Shown here piece after piece: positions 16,640 through 24,509 of a DNA stretch of 64,000 nucleotides. Under the pieces are notes generated by a model. It had not been told where the DNA came from. It saw nothing but the letters and a program-made list of their open reading frames with translations, and ran no database searches. Positions within the stretch are counted from its first letter, which is position 1; the number at the start of each line of letters is the position of its first letter. The DNA is from Burkholderiaceae bacterium (GTDB lineage Bacteria > Pseudomonadota > Gammaproteobacteria > Burkholderiales > Burkholderiaceae_C), in contig JAEUOU010000005.1 in NCBI GenBank assembly GCA_016790575.1, positions 62,001 through 126,000 of the forward strand, given 5' to 3'. A program made the position numbers and the translations under genes.

Positions 16640-17029
16640 TCAGCGGGCTTTCTGGCTTTCGTAGCGGGTCTGGGTCTGCTCGGTGCGGGTGACGGAGACG
16701 CGGTTGTAGCGCACGCGCTCGCCGCTGACCGGGTCGACATAGGCTTCGACCACGCTGCCGTCCTGGGCGATGGCGTAGAACTCGTAGCAGTTGCCGCGCG
16801 AAATCTTGAACTTCACCAGCGTGAAGGCTTCGGTGCCAAAGAGCGCGCGGGCCTTGGCCTCGCTCATCCAGGCCGAGCGCGGGGACTGGGTGCAGACCAC
16901 CTTTTCGTCGGGTGAACTGGCGGCGGCGCTGCCGACGAAGCCGGCGGCGCTCAGGGTGACCAGCGCGGCGCAGGCTGCCGGGCCGGACCGCACGAGGGCG
17001 GGGCAAAAGACGGTACGGAGGAATTTCAC
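16640..17029 (-). CDS. PepSY-domain periplasmic protein
   Basis: This 129-residue protein starts at a GTG (17029) with AAGGAA upstream. It has an N-terminal signal peptide (to about residue 37, ending AAAS) and a PepSY-like domain (SEAKARALFGTEAFTLVKFK, then YAIAQDGSVVEAYVDPVSGE). PepSY domains are thought to bind or inhibit proteases or to sense in the periplasm. It is the last gene of a minus-strand set (PepSY, response regulator, kinase, PepSY), 35 bp after the kinase gene. A role as kinase partner is inferred from context. Confidence 0.78.
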   Translation of the reverse strand: MKFLRTVFCPALVRSGPAACAALVTLSAAGFVGSAAASSPDEKVVCTQSPRSAWMSEAKARALFGTEAFTLVKFKISRGNCYEFYAIAQDGSVVEAYVDPVSGERVRYNRVSVTRTEQTQTRYESQKAR

Positions 17030-17064
17030 GGGGTTCCTTGGGATGGTGGGCGGAGGCCCGGGTT

Positions 17065-18456
17065 TCAGGGGGACGGGTCCGGCACCGCCGGCAGGCGCAG
17101 GCTGGCCCGCAGGCCGCCTGCGGGGTTGGCGTCCAGTGCCAGGGTGCCGCCATAAAGCTGCGCCAGCTCCACCACGATGGCCAGGCCCAGGCCGCTGCCG
17201 GGGGTGGATTCGTCCAGCCGCACACCGCGCTGCAGCACGGCTTCGCGCTGCGCGGGTGCGATGCCGGGGCCGTCGTCGTCGATGTCGATCAGCAGATGTC
17301 GGTCGCGCCGCCTGGCCTGGACAGTGACGGAAAACCGGGCGTTGCGGCAGGCGTTGTCCAGCAGGTTGCCCAGCATTTCCTGCAGGTCCTGCTCTTCGCC
17401 GGCAAAGGCCAGGTCGGGCGCCAGGTCCTTTGCCTCGACGACGAGCCCGCGTCCGGCATGGACCCGCCCCATCACCCGCAGCAATCCGGCCGCGACGGGC
17501 GCCACCCGCGTGCGCTGTCCGGGCTGGCCGAGCGCCGCCGCGGCGCGGGCACGGGCCAGGTGCCAGTGAACCTGCCGGTTGGCGACCTGCACCTGCTCGG
17601 TCACGGCCTGGGCCAGCGGGCCCGGAGGGGCCGCGGCTGCCGCATTGCCCAGCACCGCCAGCGGCGTCTTGAGGGCATGGGCCAGGTTGCCGGCCTGGGT
17701 GCGGGCGCGGGCGAGCACGGCGTCGTGCCGTTCCAGCACGCCGTTGAAATCCTGCACCAGCGGCTGCAGTTCGGCGGGAAAACGTCCGTCCAGCCGGCTG
17801 CTGCGGCCGTCGCGAAGCGTCTCCAGGGCACGCTGCAAGGCCTTGAGGGGCGCCAGTCCGACGGCCACCTGCGCCAGCGCCGCCAGCGCCAGCAGCAGGC
17901 CCAGTCCGGCCAGCGAGGCCGCCAGAACGCCGCTGAAGCGTTTCGTCGCACCCTGCGTTTCGCCCAGATCGGCGGCGACCATCAGGCGCCATCGGGTGTG
18001 CGGCTGCTCGGGCAGCACCAGAGCGCGCTCGACCACCCGCAACACCTGCCCTTGCGGGCCGGCGGCTTCGTGCCAGTGCAGCGCCCCGTCGGCCAGGGTG
18101 TCAGCGGGCAAGACCAGCTGGGTGTCCCACAGCGAACGTGCGCGCAGCACCCCACGCAGGCGGCTGCCGTCGGCGCCCAGGCGGTCGATCTGCCAGTACA
18201 GGCCGGAATAGGGCTGGTCCCAGCGCGGGTCGCTCAGGCCGGCCGGGTCGATGCGCGGCTGCCCGGCGGTGTCCAGGTCGAGCCGGGCGCTGAGCTGGTC
18301 CACCTGGCGCACCAGCGTCGTGTCCAGCTGGCGCAGCACTTCGTCGCGGAACAGGCCGGCGAGCCAGACCTGCGCGCCGGCAAGCGCCAGCGCCAGCGTG
18401 ACCACCGTGGCGGCCAGCAGCCGCAGACGCAGCGAGTTGGGGGCGATCAGCCGCAT
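17065..18456 (-). CDS. Sensor histidine kinase, PhoQ-like
   Basis: This 463-residue membrane kinase has TM1 at about 12-33, a periplasmic sensor of about 140 residues and TM2 near 178-198. A HAMP-like linker is followed by the phosphoacceptor motif NLAHALKTPLAVL and ATPase motifs (NLLDNACRNA, DDDGPGI, GSGLGLAIV). The HALKTPL form of the H-box is typical of the PhoQ-like branch. The ATG at 18456 overlaps the end of the response-regulator gene by 10 bp. The signal is unknown; the divergent SHP-DHC-cytochrome b operon suggests a redox, NO or oxygen-related input. Confidence 0.88.
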   Translation of the reverse strand: MRLIAPNSLRLRLLAATVVTLALALAGAQVWLAGLFRDEVLRQLDTTLVRQVDQLSARLDLDTAGQPRIDPAGLSDPRWDQPYSGLYWQIDRLGADGSRLRGVLRARSLWDTQLVLPADTLADGALHWHEAAGPQGQVLRVVERALVLPEQPHTRWRLMVAADLGETQGATKRFSGVLAASLAGLGLLLALAALAQVAVGLAPLKALQRALETLRDGRSSRLDGRFPAELQPLVQDFNGVLERHDAVLARARTQAGNLAHALKTPLAVLGNAAAAAPPGPLAQAVTEQVQVANRQVHWHLARARAAAALGQPGQRTRVAPVAAGLLRVMGRVHAGRGLVVEAKDLAPDLAFAGEEQDLQEMLGNLLDNACRNARFSVTVQARRRDRHLLIDIDDDGPGIAPAQREAVLQRGVRLDESTPGSGLGLAIVVELAQLYGGTLALDANPAGGLRASLRLPAVPDPSP

Positions 18457-19115
18457 GGCGGCGCCACCAGCCGGTAGCCCAGGCCGCGCACGGTCTCGAT
18501 CAGTTCGCCGGGCAGCTTCTTGCGCAGACGGCCCACAAACACCTCGATGGTGTTGGAGTCGCGGTCGTGGTCCTGGGCGTAGATGTGTTCGGTCAGTTCG
18601 GTGCGCGAGACCACGGTGCCGGGGCGGTGCATCAGGTAGTCCAGCACCTTGTATTCGTGGCTGGTCAGCGTGACCGGCTGGCCATCGACCGTGACGCGGC
18701 CGGAGCGGGTATCGAGGGTCACCGCGCCGCAGCGCAGCACCGGCGAGGCCTGGCCGCTGGCGCGCCGGATCAGCGCGCGCAACCGGGCGAGCAGTTCCTC
18801 CATGTGGAAGGGTTTGGTCAGGTAGTCGTCGGCGCCGGCGTCGATGCCGGCCACTTTTTCGTTCCACGCGTCGCGCGCGGTGAGGATCAGCACCGGCAGG
18901 GTGCGCCCGGCGTCTCGCCAGCGGCGCAGCACGCTCAGGCCGTCGAGCTGCGGCAGGCCGAGGTCCAGCACGACGGCGTCAAACGGCTCGGTATCGCCCA
19001 GGAAGTGGGCATCGCGGCCGTTGTCGGCCTCATCGACCACATAGGTGGCCTCGACCAGGGCGGTGCGCAGCTGGGCACGCAGCGTGGCATCGTCTTCAAC
19101 CAGCAGGATTCGCAT
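18447..19115 (-). CDS. OmpR/PhoP-family response regulator
   Basis: This 222-residue protein has a receiver domain (acidic pair EDD at 7-9, phosphoacceptor Asp in VVLDLGLPQLDG near 51, Lys in LTKPF near 101) and a C-terminal winged helix (LTSHEYKVLDYLMHRPGTVV, RDSNTIEVFVGRLRKKL). It is the cognate partner of the overlapping kinase. The likely target is the 112-bp region divergent from the cytochrome operon, where 11-bp-spaced half-sites are seen at 19540-19576. Confidence 0.92.
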   Translation of the reverse strand: MRILLVEDDATLRAQLRTALVEATYVVDEADNGRDAHFLGDTEPFDAVVLDLGLPQLDGLSVLRRWRDAGRTLPVLILTARDAWNEKVAGIDAGADDYLTKPFHMEELLARLRALIRRASGQASPVLRCGAVTLDTRSGRVTVDGQPVTLTSHEYKVLDYLMHRPGTVVSRTELTEHIYAQDHDRDSNTIEVFVGRLRKKLPGELIETVRGLGYRLVAPPCG

Positions 19116-19163
19116 CGGGGATCGGGCGGTGGTGTGGTGAATGGGGGCGACCGGGGTGCGGCA

Positions 19164-19514
19164 TCAGCGGCGCTCCGCGCCATGGCGTTCCCGGTCACGC
19201 TCTTTGTCGCGCCGGGCGAGTGTCTCGCCGGTCGCGGCGTCAAGGTACAGCTTGGTCAGGCGCCCGCCGCTTTGCAGCAGGCGCACCTCGTAGATCCAGC
19301 GCCCGTGCTCGGATTCCAGTTCGACCTTGAGCACCTGTCCGGGATGCTCACGGGCCAGCCGCTCCAGCACGGTGCCCAGAGGCAGCACCTGCCCGGCCAC
19401 CACGGCGGCGCGGGCGCGGTCGTGGTCGCTGTCGGCCCGGGCTGGCGCGCCGGCCAGGGCCAGGGCCAGCAGCAGGCCCGGGGCCAGGCGTGTGGTGCGA
19501 ATCATTTTCAGCAT
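19164..19514 (-). CDS. PepSY-domain periplasmic protein, first gene of the two-component operon
   Basis: This 116-residue protein has a signal peptide (cleavage near APARA-DS, residue 28) and a PepSY domain (LPLGTVLERLAREHPGQVLK, then LTKLYLDAATGETLARRDKE). The C-terminus is highly charged. It lies 48 bp upstream of the response regulator and leads the set. It is divergent from the SHP cytochrome gene with 111 bp between starts. Small PepSY proteins next to PhoPQ/QseBC-like systems are common; a sensing or kinase-modulating role is inferred. Confidence 0.85.
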   Translation of the reverse strand: MLKMIRTTRLAPGLLLALALAGAPARADSDHDRARAAVVAGQVLPLGTVLERLAREHPGQVLKVELESEHGRWIYEVRLLQSGGRLTKLYLDAATGETLARRDKERDRERHGAERR

Positions 19515-19539
19515 GGCCGGTGATTGTCCCCCGCGAATC

Positions 19540-19576
19540 TGAACCGGGGATGAACGGGCGCTTCAGCGTCTGTTCA
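19540..19576. promoter_or_regulatory. Tandem TGAAC / TTCA half-sites, candidate response-regulator operator
   Basis: TGAAC occurs at 19540 and 19551, exactly 11 bp apart. TTCA in the opposite sense follows at 19562 and 19573, also 11 bp apart. Direct half-sites with one helical turn spacing are the standard layout for OmpR/PhoP-family dimers. The cluster lies between the divergent PepSY-regulator-kinase operon and the cytochrome operon. Confidence 0.5.
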
Positions 19577-19625
19577 AGCGGCTTTTTCCACACTGCGGGC
19601 ATCGACCTTCCCTGGAGCCTGACCG

Positions 19626-20048
19626 ATGACCCCGTTTCCACCCTTGCGCCGCCGGACAAGCCGGCATTGGACCGCCGCCGTGCTGGCCGCCTTGCTGCCG
19701 CTGGCCAGCCATGCGGCCGACACCACGCCGGCCCAATTGGTGTCCTACTGGAGCGTACAGGCCGGGGCGCCGGCCAACGCGGCGCGCGGCCAGGCCTTTT
19801 TCACCACCCGCCACGGCGGTGAATGGTCGTGCGCGTCCTGCCATGGCGCACCGCCCACCAGCGCCGGCAAACACGCCGGCACCGGCAAGGCCATCGAGGT
19901 GCTGGCCCCGGCCGTCAACCCGAAGACCCTGACCGACACCGCCCGGGTGGACAAATGGCTGCGCCGCAACTGCAAGGACGTCTTGAGCCGCGAGTGCAGC
20001 GCCGCCGAGAAAGCCGATGTGCTGGCGTATCTGGCCAACCTGAAGTGA
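19626..20048 (+). CDS. shp: SHP-type monoheme cytochrome c (DUF1924)
   Basis: This 140-residue periplasmic protein has a signal peptide (to about residue 31, SHAAD) and a single heme motif CASCH near 76-80. The C-terminal text (WLRRNCKDVLSRECSAAEKA) matches the sphaeroides heme protein family, in which an Asn acts as labile sixth heme ligand and a nearby disulfide forms. SHP binds O2 and NO at the heme. The next two genes encode diheme cytochrome c and cytochrome b561, its known electron-transfer partners, in the same order as in other proteobacteria. Confidence 0.88.
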   Translation: MTPFPPLRRRTSRHWTAAVLAALLPLASHAADTTPAQLVSYWSVQAGAPANAARGQAFFTTRHGGEWSCASCHGAPPTSAGKHAGTGKAIEVLAPAVNPKTLTDTARVDKWLRRNCKDVLSRECSAAEKADVLAYLANLK

Positions 20049-20087
20049 GCCGGGAAAGCCCTGTCCGCCCCCAAACCGGAGAATCCC

Positions 20088-20603
20088 ATGCGTTTTGACC
20101 GCTCCCGCCGCCACCTGCTGCCGCTGACGGCGGCCCTGATGATCCTCGCGCCCGGCGCCCAGGCCGACAGCGGACGGCTGCTGCCGCGCGACATGCCGGC
20201 CGCCTACCGCCAGGAATGCGCGTCCTGCCACACCGCCTACCCGCCCGGGATGCTGCCGGCCGCCAGCTGGCAGCGCATCATGACCGGACTGGACAAACAC
20301 TACGGCACCGACGCCGCGCTGGATGCGGCCACCGTGAAGCAGTTGTCGACCTGGTTGCAGTCCAACGCCGGTACCTATAAGCGCGTCAGCGAGGCGCCGC
20401 CGCAGGACCGCATCACCCGCTCGGCCTGGTTCGAGCGCAAGCACCGCCGCATTGAACCGGCGGTGTGGACCCATGCCAGCGTGAAAAGCGCCGCCAACTG
20501 CGCGGCCTGCCACAGCCGCGCCGACCAGGGCGACTATGAAGACGACAGCCTGCGGTTCCCCACCGGACTGGACGCGCGCCTGCGCGGCGCCTGGAACCAT
20601 TGA
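20088..20603 (+). CDS. Diheme cytochrome c (DHC)
   Basis: This 171-residue periplasmic protein has a signal peptide (cleavage near GAQA-DS, residue 27) and two heme-binding motifs, CASCH near 44 and CAACH near 141. The size and the pattern GRLLPRDMPAAYRQECASCH match the DHC partner of SHP. By family it passes electrons between the membrane cytochrome b and SHP. It starts 39 bp after shp, with GGAGA upstream, and is followed by the cytochrome b gene. Confidence 0.9.
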   Translation: MRFDRSRRHLLPLTAALMILAPGAQADSGRLLPRDMPAAYRQECASCHTAYPPGMLPAASWQRIMTGLDKHYGTDAALDAATVKQLSTWLQSNAGTYKRVSEAPPQDRITRSAWFERKHRRIEPAVWTHASVKSAANCAACHSRADQGDYEDDSLRFPTGLDARLRGAWNH

Positions 20604-20623
20604 TTGACTCACGGAGAACTCCC

Positions 20624-21391
20624 ATGACCTCGAACCCCGCTTTTTCGGCCGCTACGGCCGCGCCCGCCCGCCCCTCCGGAGCCGGACGCCGCATCGTCGA
20701 CGCGCCCACCCGCCTGTTCCACTGGCTGTTTGCCCTGAGCTTTCTGGGCGCCTACCTCACTGCCGACGGCGAACGCTGGCGCATGCTGCACGTCACCCTG
20801 GGTTACACCCTGGCCGGCCTGCTGGTGTTTCGTGTGCTCTACGGCCTGTTCGGGCCGCGCCAGGCCGGGCTGGGTCTGCTGTGGCGCAAACTGACCGGCG
20901 CGCCCGCGTGGCTGAAGTCGCTGCCCGCCGCGCTGGCAGGCGGGCCGGCGGTGAACTGGCGCCAGGGCCAGAACCTGCTGATGGCGCTGGCGGTCGCCGC
21001 CTTGCTGGCGCTGGTGCTGCCGCTGACGGTCAGCGGCATCGCCACCTTTTACGAATGGGGTGGCGCGTTCGGCGGCGACTGGCTGGAGGAGATCCACGAG
21101 TTCTTCGGCGAGGCGCTGCTGGCCGTGGTGCTGGCCCATCTGGCAATGATCGCCGCCCTGAGTGTGCTGCGGCGCAAGAACCAGGCCCTGCCGATGATCA
21201 CCGGCCGGGTGGACGGCCCCGGCCCCGATCTGGTGCAACACAACCGGGTCTGGCTGGCCGCGCTGCTGCTGGTGGCCGTGCTGGCTTACTGGAGCTGGGA
21301 ATGGCAGCAGTCGCCGAGCGGCTTGCTGCCGACCGCCGTGTCGTCTGTCGACAAAGGCGGCAAACACGGCAAGCACCATGACGACGACTGA
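20624..21391 (+). CDS. Cytochrome b561-type membrane protein
   Basis: This 255-residue protein has four core transmembrane helices with histidines in the expected positions (TRLFHWLFALSF, MLHVTLGYTLAG, EIHEFFGEALLAVVLAHLAMI) plus a fifth C-terminal helix. It is a prokaryotic cytochrome b561 that would take quinol electrons to DHC and SHP. The ATG at 20624 has ACGGAGA upstream; the longer frame overlaps the DHC stop. The C-terminus is His/Lys/Asp-rich (KGGKHGKHHDDD). Confidence 0.9.
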   Translation: MTSNPAFSAATAAPARPSGAGRRIVDAPTRLFHWLFALSFLGAYLTADGERWRMLHVTLGYTLAGLLVFRVLYGLFGPRQAGLGLLWRKLTGAPAWLKSLPAALAGGPAVNWRQGQNLLMALAVAALLALVLPLTVSGIATFYEWGGAFGGDWLEEIHEFFGEALLAVVLAHLAMIAALSVLRRKNQALPMITGRVDGPGPDLVQHNRVWLAALLLVAVLAYWSWEWQQSPSGLLPTAVSSVDKGGKHGKHHDDD

Positions 21392-21455
21392 ACGCTGCCT
21401 GACCTGGCATGCCGGACCGGTCCATCTCCTTCCCTTTTTTTACTGAGGTATTTCC

Positions 21456-21620
21456 ATGAAAACGTATCTGTGTGTGGTGTGTGGCTTTTTTTACGACGAA
21501 GCGTCGGGCCGGCCCGAGGACGGCATTGCGCCGGGAACCCCCTGGGCCGACGTGCCCGCCGACTGGCGATGCCCCGAGTGCGGGGTCGGCAAGGCCGATT
21601 TTGTGATGGCCGAAATCTGA
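21456..21620 (+). CDS. Rubredoxin
   Basis: This 54-residue protein ([18 protein letters not shown] ... [13 protein letters not shown]) carries both rubredoxin knuckles, CVVCG at 6-10 and CPECG at 38-42, giving the four Cys that bind one iron. Spacing and the aromatic core (Tyr, Phe, Trp) are normal, and no second domain is present. It is a small cytosolic electron carrier. TACTGAGG lies upstream at reduced spacing. Being 64 bp after cytochrome b and on the same strand, it is probably co-transcribed with the SHP operon. Confidence 0.93.
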   Translation: MKTYLCVVCGFFYDEASGRPEDGIAPGTPWADVPADWRCPECGVGKADFVMAEI

Positions 21621-21658
21621 ACCGCGGCCCGTGCGTCCGCCTGTTCGATCCCAAACCC

Positions 21659-21705
21659 ATAGCGGAAAGTGACCTGTTGACGCTGGGTACGGGCACTTTT
21701 TGCCA
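21659..21705 (+). repeat. Dispersed ~45-bp repeat, copy 6
   Basis: The forward copy reads ATAGCGGAAAGTGACCTGTT then GACGCTGGGTACGGGC then ACTTTTTGCC. It lies between rubredoxin and the convergent cation antiporter gene. Confidence 0.8.
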
Positions 21706-21746
21706 ATAAACCGCGCGTCAACGGCCTTCGCCGGCCCGGCGCCCGA

Positions 21747-22850
21747 TCAGACCGGCCCGCCAGGGCCGCCGGCCTTGGTCACCGACCGGCCCAGCAGCGC
21801 CACCACCAGCGTGACCACCGTGATCGGCACCACAAAACCCATCATCACGGCCGAGAACGGGCCCAGCGCGTCATGCTGCTGCGCCGCCAGGATCAGGTAG
21901 GCGACATAGGCCGCGTAGTACAGCAGGAACACCGCGCCTTCCCAGCGGGCAATTTCACGGCCGGTGATGAAGATCGGAATGCAGGCCAGGGCCACGGCGA
22001 GCATGACCCAGATGTCGAAATGCATCACCGATTCCGGCACCACGAGCCCGGCCCCGCCCGCCGCCAGACCGGACAAACCCAGACAGCCCAGGATGTTGAA
22101 CGTGCTGCTGCCGACCACGTTGCCCACGGCGATGTCGCGCTCGCCCTTGACCGCCGCCATGACGGACGTGGCCACCTCGGGCATGGAGGTGCCGGCCGCG
22201 ACGATGGTCAGGCCGATGACCAGATCGCTCACGCCCAATGCCTTGGCGAACACCACCGCCGCATCGACCAGCCATTGCGAGCCCAGTACGAGCAGCCCCA
22301 GGCCGACGGCAATCAGCGCCAGCTGCACCGGCAGCCGGCTGTCCCAGCTGCCGGTGGCAGCGGGCTGGAACTCGGCCGCATATTCGTCATTGGCGGCCTG
22401 GGTTTCGCGGCGGGACTGCACGATCAGGAACACGGTGTAGGCCACCAGCAGAGCGAACAGCAAGCCGCCGTCCATCATCCCCAGGCGCTGGTCCAGCGTA
22501 AGCACCAGCAGCAGCAGGCTGGCGCCCAGCATGATGGGCACCTCCTGGCGGATCAGCTGCACGTTGACCACCAGCGGCGTGATCACTGCCGACAGCCCCA
22601 GGATGAACAGCACATTGAAGATGTTGCTGCCCACCACGTTGCCGATGGCGATGTCGGTGCGCCCGTCCATCACCGCGCCGACCGACACCGCCACCTCCGG
22701 CGCGCTGGTGCCGAAGGCCACGATGGTCAGGCCCACCACCAGCGGGGAAATGCCGAACGACAAGGCCAGTTTGGACGCGCCGCGCACCAGCAGCTCGGCA
22801 CCCGCCACCAGGGCCACCAGGCCCGCCAGAAACATGCCCAAGGTCAACAT
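21747..22850 (-). CDS. CaCA-family calcium/sodium antiporter
   Basis: This 367-residue inner-membrane protein has ten hydrophobic helices in two inverted halves. The two alpha-repeats are clear: GTSAPEVAVSVGAV with GNVVGSNIFNVLFILG in the first half, and GTSMPEVATSVMAA with GNVVGSSTFNILGCLG in the second. These line the ion path in YrbG/NCX exchangers. The length is normal. It probably exports Ca2+ in exchange for Na+ or H+. It stands alone between rubredoxin (convergent) and the aldehyde dehydrogenase gene. Confidence 0.9.
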   Translation of the reverse strand: MLTLGMFLAGLVALVAGAELLVRGASKLALSFGISPLVVGLTIVAFGTSAPEVAVSVGAVMDGRTDIAIGNVVGSNIFNVLFILGLSAVITPLVVNVQLIRQEVPIMLGASLLLLVLTLDQRLGMMDGGLLFALLVAYTVFLIVQSRRETQAANDEYAAEFQPAATGSWDSRLPVQLALIAVGLGLLVLGSQWLVDAAVVFAKALGVSDLVIGLTIVAAGTSMPEVATSVMAAVKGERDIAVGNVVGSSTFNILGCLGLSGLAAGGAGLVVPESVMHFDIWVMLAVALACIPIFITGREIARWEGAVFLLYYAAYVAYLILAAQQHDALGPFSAVMMGFVVPITVVTLVVALLGRSVTKAGGPGGPV

Positions 22851-22964
22851 GGTCTACCACCCCCGATCAATTCCATGGCCGCGATGGTGCCACAGCCCGC
22901 ATTTCGGGGGATTGCGGCGGTCATTGCGTCACCGCGTTGCGCCGAATGGCCGATCGGGCGCCCC

Positions 22965-24401
22965 TCAGAGCATGCGCCGCAGCATGCCGATGACCTGGTC
23001 GAAACGCAGGCCGTAGGGGGGATAGAACAGGTGCCCCACGCCCAGCCGGGACTGTGTGAAGACACTCTTCTCGTGGGTGAAGCGCAGAAAGCCGGTGTGG
23101 CCGTGGTAGGCACCCCAGCCGCTGTCGCCCACACCGCCGAAGGGCAGGTTCTCGTGCGCGATGTGCAGCAGCGTGTCGTTGACCGTCACGCCCCCGCTGA
23201 CGGTCTGGCTCAGAATGCGGCCCAGCACTTTTTCGTCGTCGCCAAACCAGTACAGGGCCAGCGGGCGCGGGCGGGAATTGATGGTTTCGATCACCTCGCT
23301 GACCGTGTCGTACAGCACCACCGGCAGGATGGGCCCGAAGATCTCCTCTTCCATGATCCGCATGCCAGGCTCGGCGCCATAAACGAGCACCGGCGGCATC
23401 TGCCGCTGGCTGCCCGCGAGTGACGAATCGGTGCCCGGACGCGGGTCGATGGTGCGCAAGGTGGCACCTTTGGCCCGGGCGTCGGCCAGCAACTCCTGCT
23501 GGCGGGCAAAGTGGCGGTCGTTCTGGATGCTGGCGTAGTCGGGGTTGCCGACGATGCGCGGGAACAGGCGCGCCACCGCAGCGGCAAAAGCCGGCTCGAA
23601 CGCCATTTCGCGCCCGCGCGGCAGCAGCAGGTAGTCGGGCGCGATGCAGGTCTGGCCGGCGTTGAGCAGTTTGCCGTGGGCAATCTTGACGGCGGCATCG
23701 TCCAGATTGCAGCTGCGGTCGATGATGCAGGGGGACTTTCCGCCCAGCTCCAGTGTGGTGGGCGTGAGGTTGCCCGCCGCTTCGGCGGCCACCTTGCGCC
23801 CGATGGCGGTGGACCCGGTGAAGAACAGGTGGTCGAACGGCAGCCCGGCAAACTGCGCGGCCACCGCCGCGTCACCTTCAATGACGGCGAACTCGTCCGC
23901 GGCAAAGTGATGGTGAATGCGGTCGGCCAGCAGCGCGGAGGTACGCGGCGTCATCTCGCTGGGTTTGAGCAGCACGCGGTTTCCGGCAGCCAGCGCAGTG
24001 GCCGCCGGCGCAAGCGCCATCTGGATGGGGTAGTTCCACGGGGAAATGATGCCCACCACCCCCAGCGGCTGGCGGTGGATATGGGCCGTGGCCGGCGCCA
24101 GGTAGACCGGAGTGGCGACCTTGACCGGTTTCATCCACCGGGCCAGGTGCTTGCTCAGATGGCTGAGCAGGCTGCGGATGATGAACACATCGGCGACCTC
24201 GGTCATGGCGGGCGAGCGCACACCGAAGTCGGCTTGCACGGCCGCCGCCAGTGCGGCGCCGTCGTCGTCCAGGATGCGTTTGATGCGGTGCAGGCGGTCA
24301 CGCCGCACCGCCAGCGGCACGTCCACCTGGGCGCGACTGGCCTGGTATTGGGCGTCAAACAGGGCGTGCATGGGCAGGGAACGGGAGGTTTTGGTCATCA
24401 T
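22965..24401 (-). CDS. calB: Coniferyl aldehyde dehydrogenase
   Basis: This 478-residue NAD(P)-dependent aldehyde dehydrogenase has the catalytic Cys in NAGQTCIAPDYLL, the general-base Glu in TLELGGKSPCII and the cofactor motif FFTGSTAIGR. The C-terminal KSVFTQSRLGVGHLFYPPYG text and the overall length match CalB-type coniferyl aldehyde dehydrogenases, which oxidise coniferyl aldehyde to ferulate; long-chain or other aromatic aldehydes are possible. Two adjacent ATG codons (24401, 24398) can start it. The gene lies downstream of the porin terminator, so it needs its own promoter in 24402-24447. Confidence 0.85.
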   Translation of the reverse strand: MMTKTSRSLPMHALFDAQYQASRAQVDVPLAVRRDRLHRIKRILDDDGAALAAAVQADFGVRSPAMTEVADVFIIRSLLSHLSKHLARWMKPVKVATPVYLAPATAHIHRQPLGVVGIISPWNYPIQMALAPAATALAAGNRVLLKPSEMTPRTSALLADRIHHHFAADEFAVIEGDAAVAAQFAGLPFDHLFFTGSTAIGRKVAAEAAGNLTPTTLELGGKSPCIIDRSCNLDDAAVKIAHGKLLNAGQTCIAPDYLLLPRGREMAFEPAFAAAVARLFPRIVGNPDYASIQNDRHFARQQELLADARAKGATLRTIDPRPGTDSSLAGSQRQMPPVLVYGAEPGMRIMEEEIFGPILPVVLYDTVSEVIETINSRPRPLALYWFGDDEKVLGRILSQTVSGGVTVNDTLLHIAHENLPFGGVGDSGWGAYHGHTGFLRFTHEKSVFTQSRLGVGHLFYPPYGLRFDQVIGMLRRML

Positions 24402-24447
24402 TTCATGATAGGCCGCCATCCCCCGGCGCGGGTAGAGCACACTCCCC

Positions 24448-24476
24448 AAAAAAAAGCCCGCCGGACGGCGGGCTTT
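24448..24476 (-). terminator. Strong intrinsic terminator of the porin gene
   Basis: The perfect 10-bp stem AAAGCCCGCC/GGCGGGCTTT with a 4-base loop is followed on the minus strand by eight T. It lies 34 bp after the porin stop. Confidence 0.92.
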
Positions 24477-24509
24477 GAAGAGAAAAACCGGCAATGAATG
24501 GCGCTGTCG

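Noticed and set aside
17065-18867. A kinase start extended upstream to 18867
   Set aside because: The extra N-terminus is the response-regulator gene read in another frame; the ATG at 18456 leads directly into the membrane anchor.
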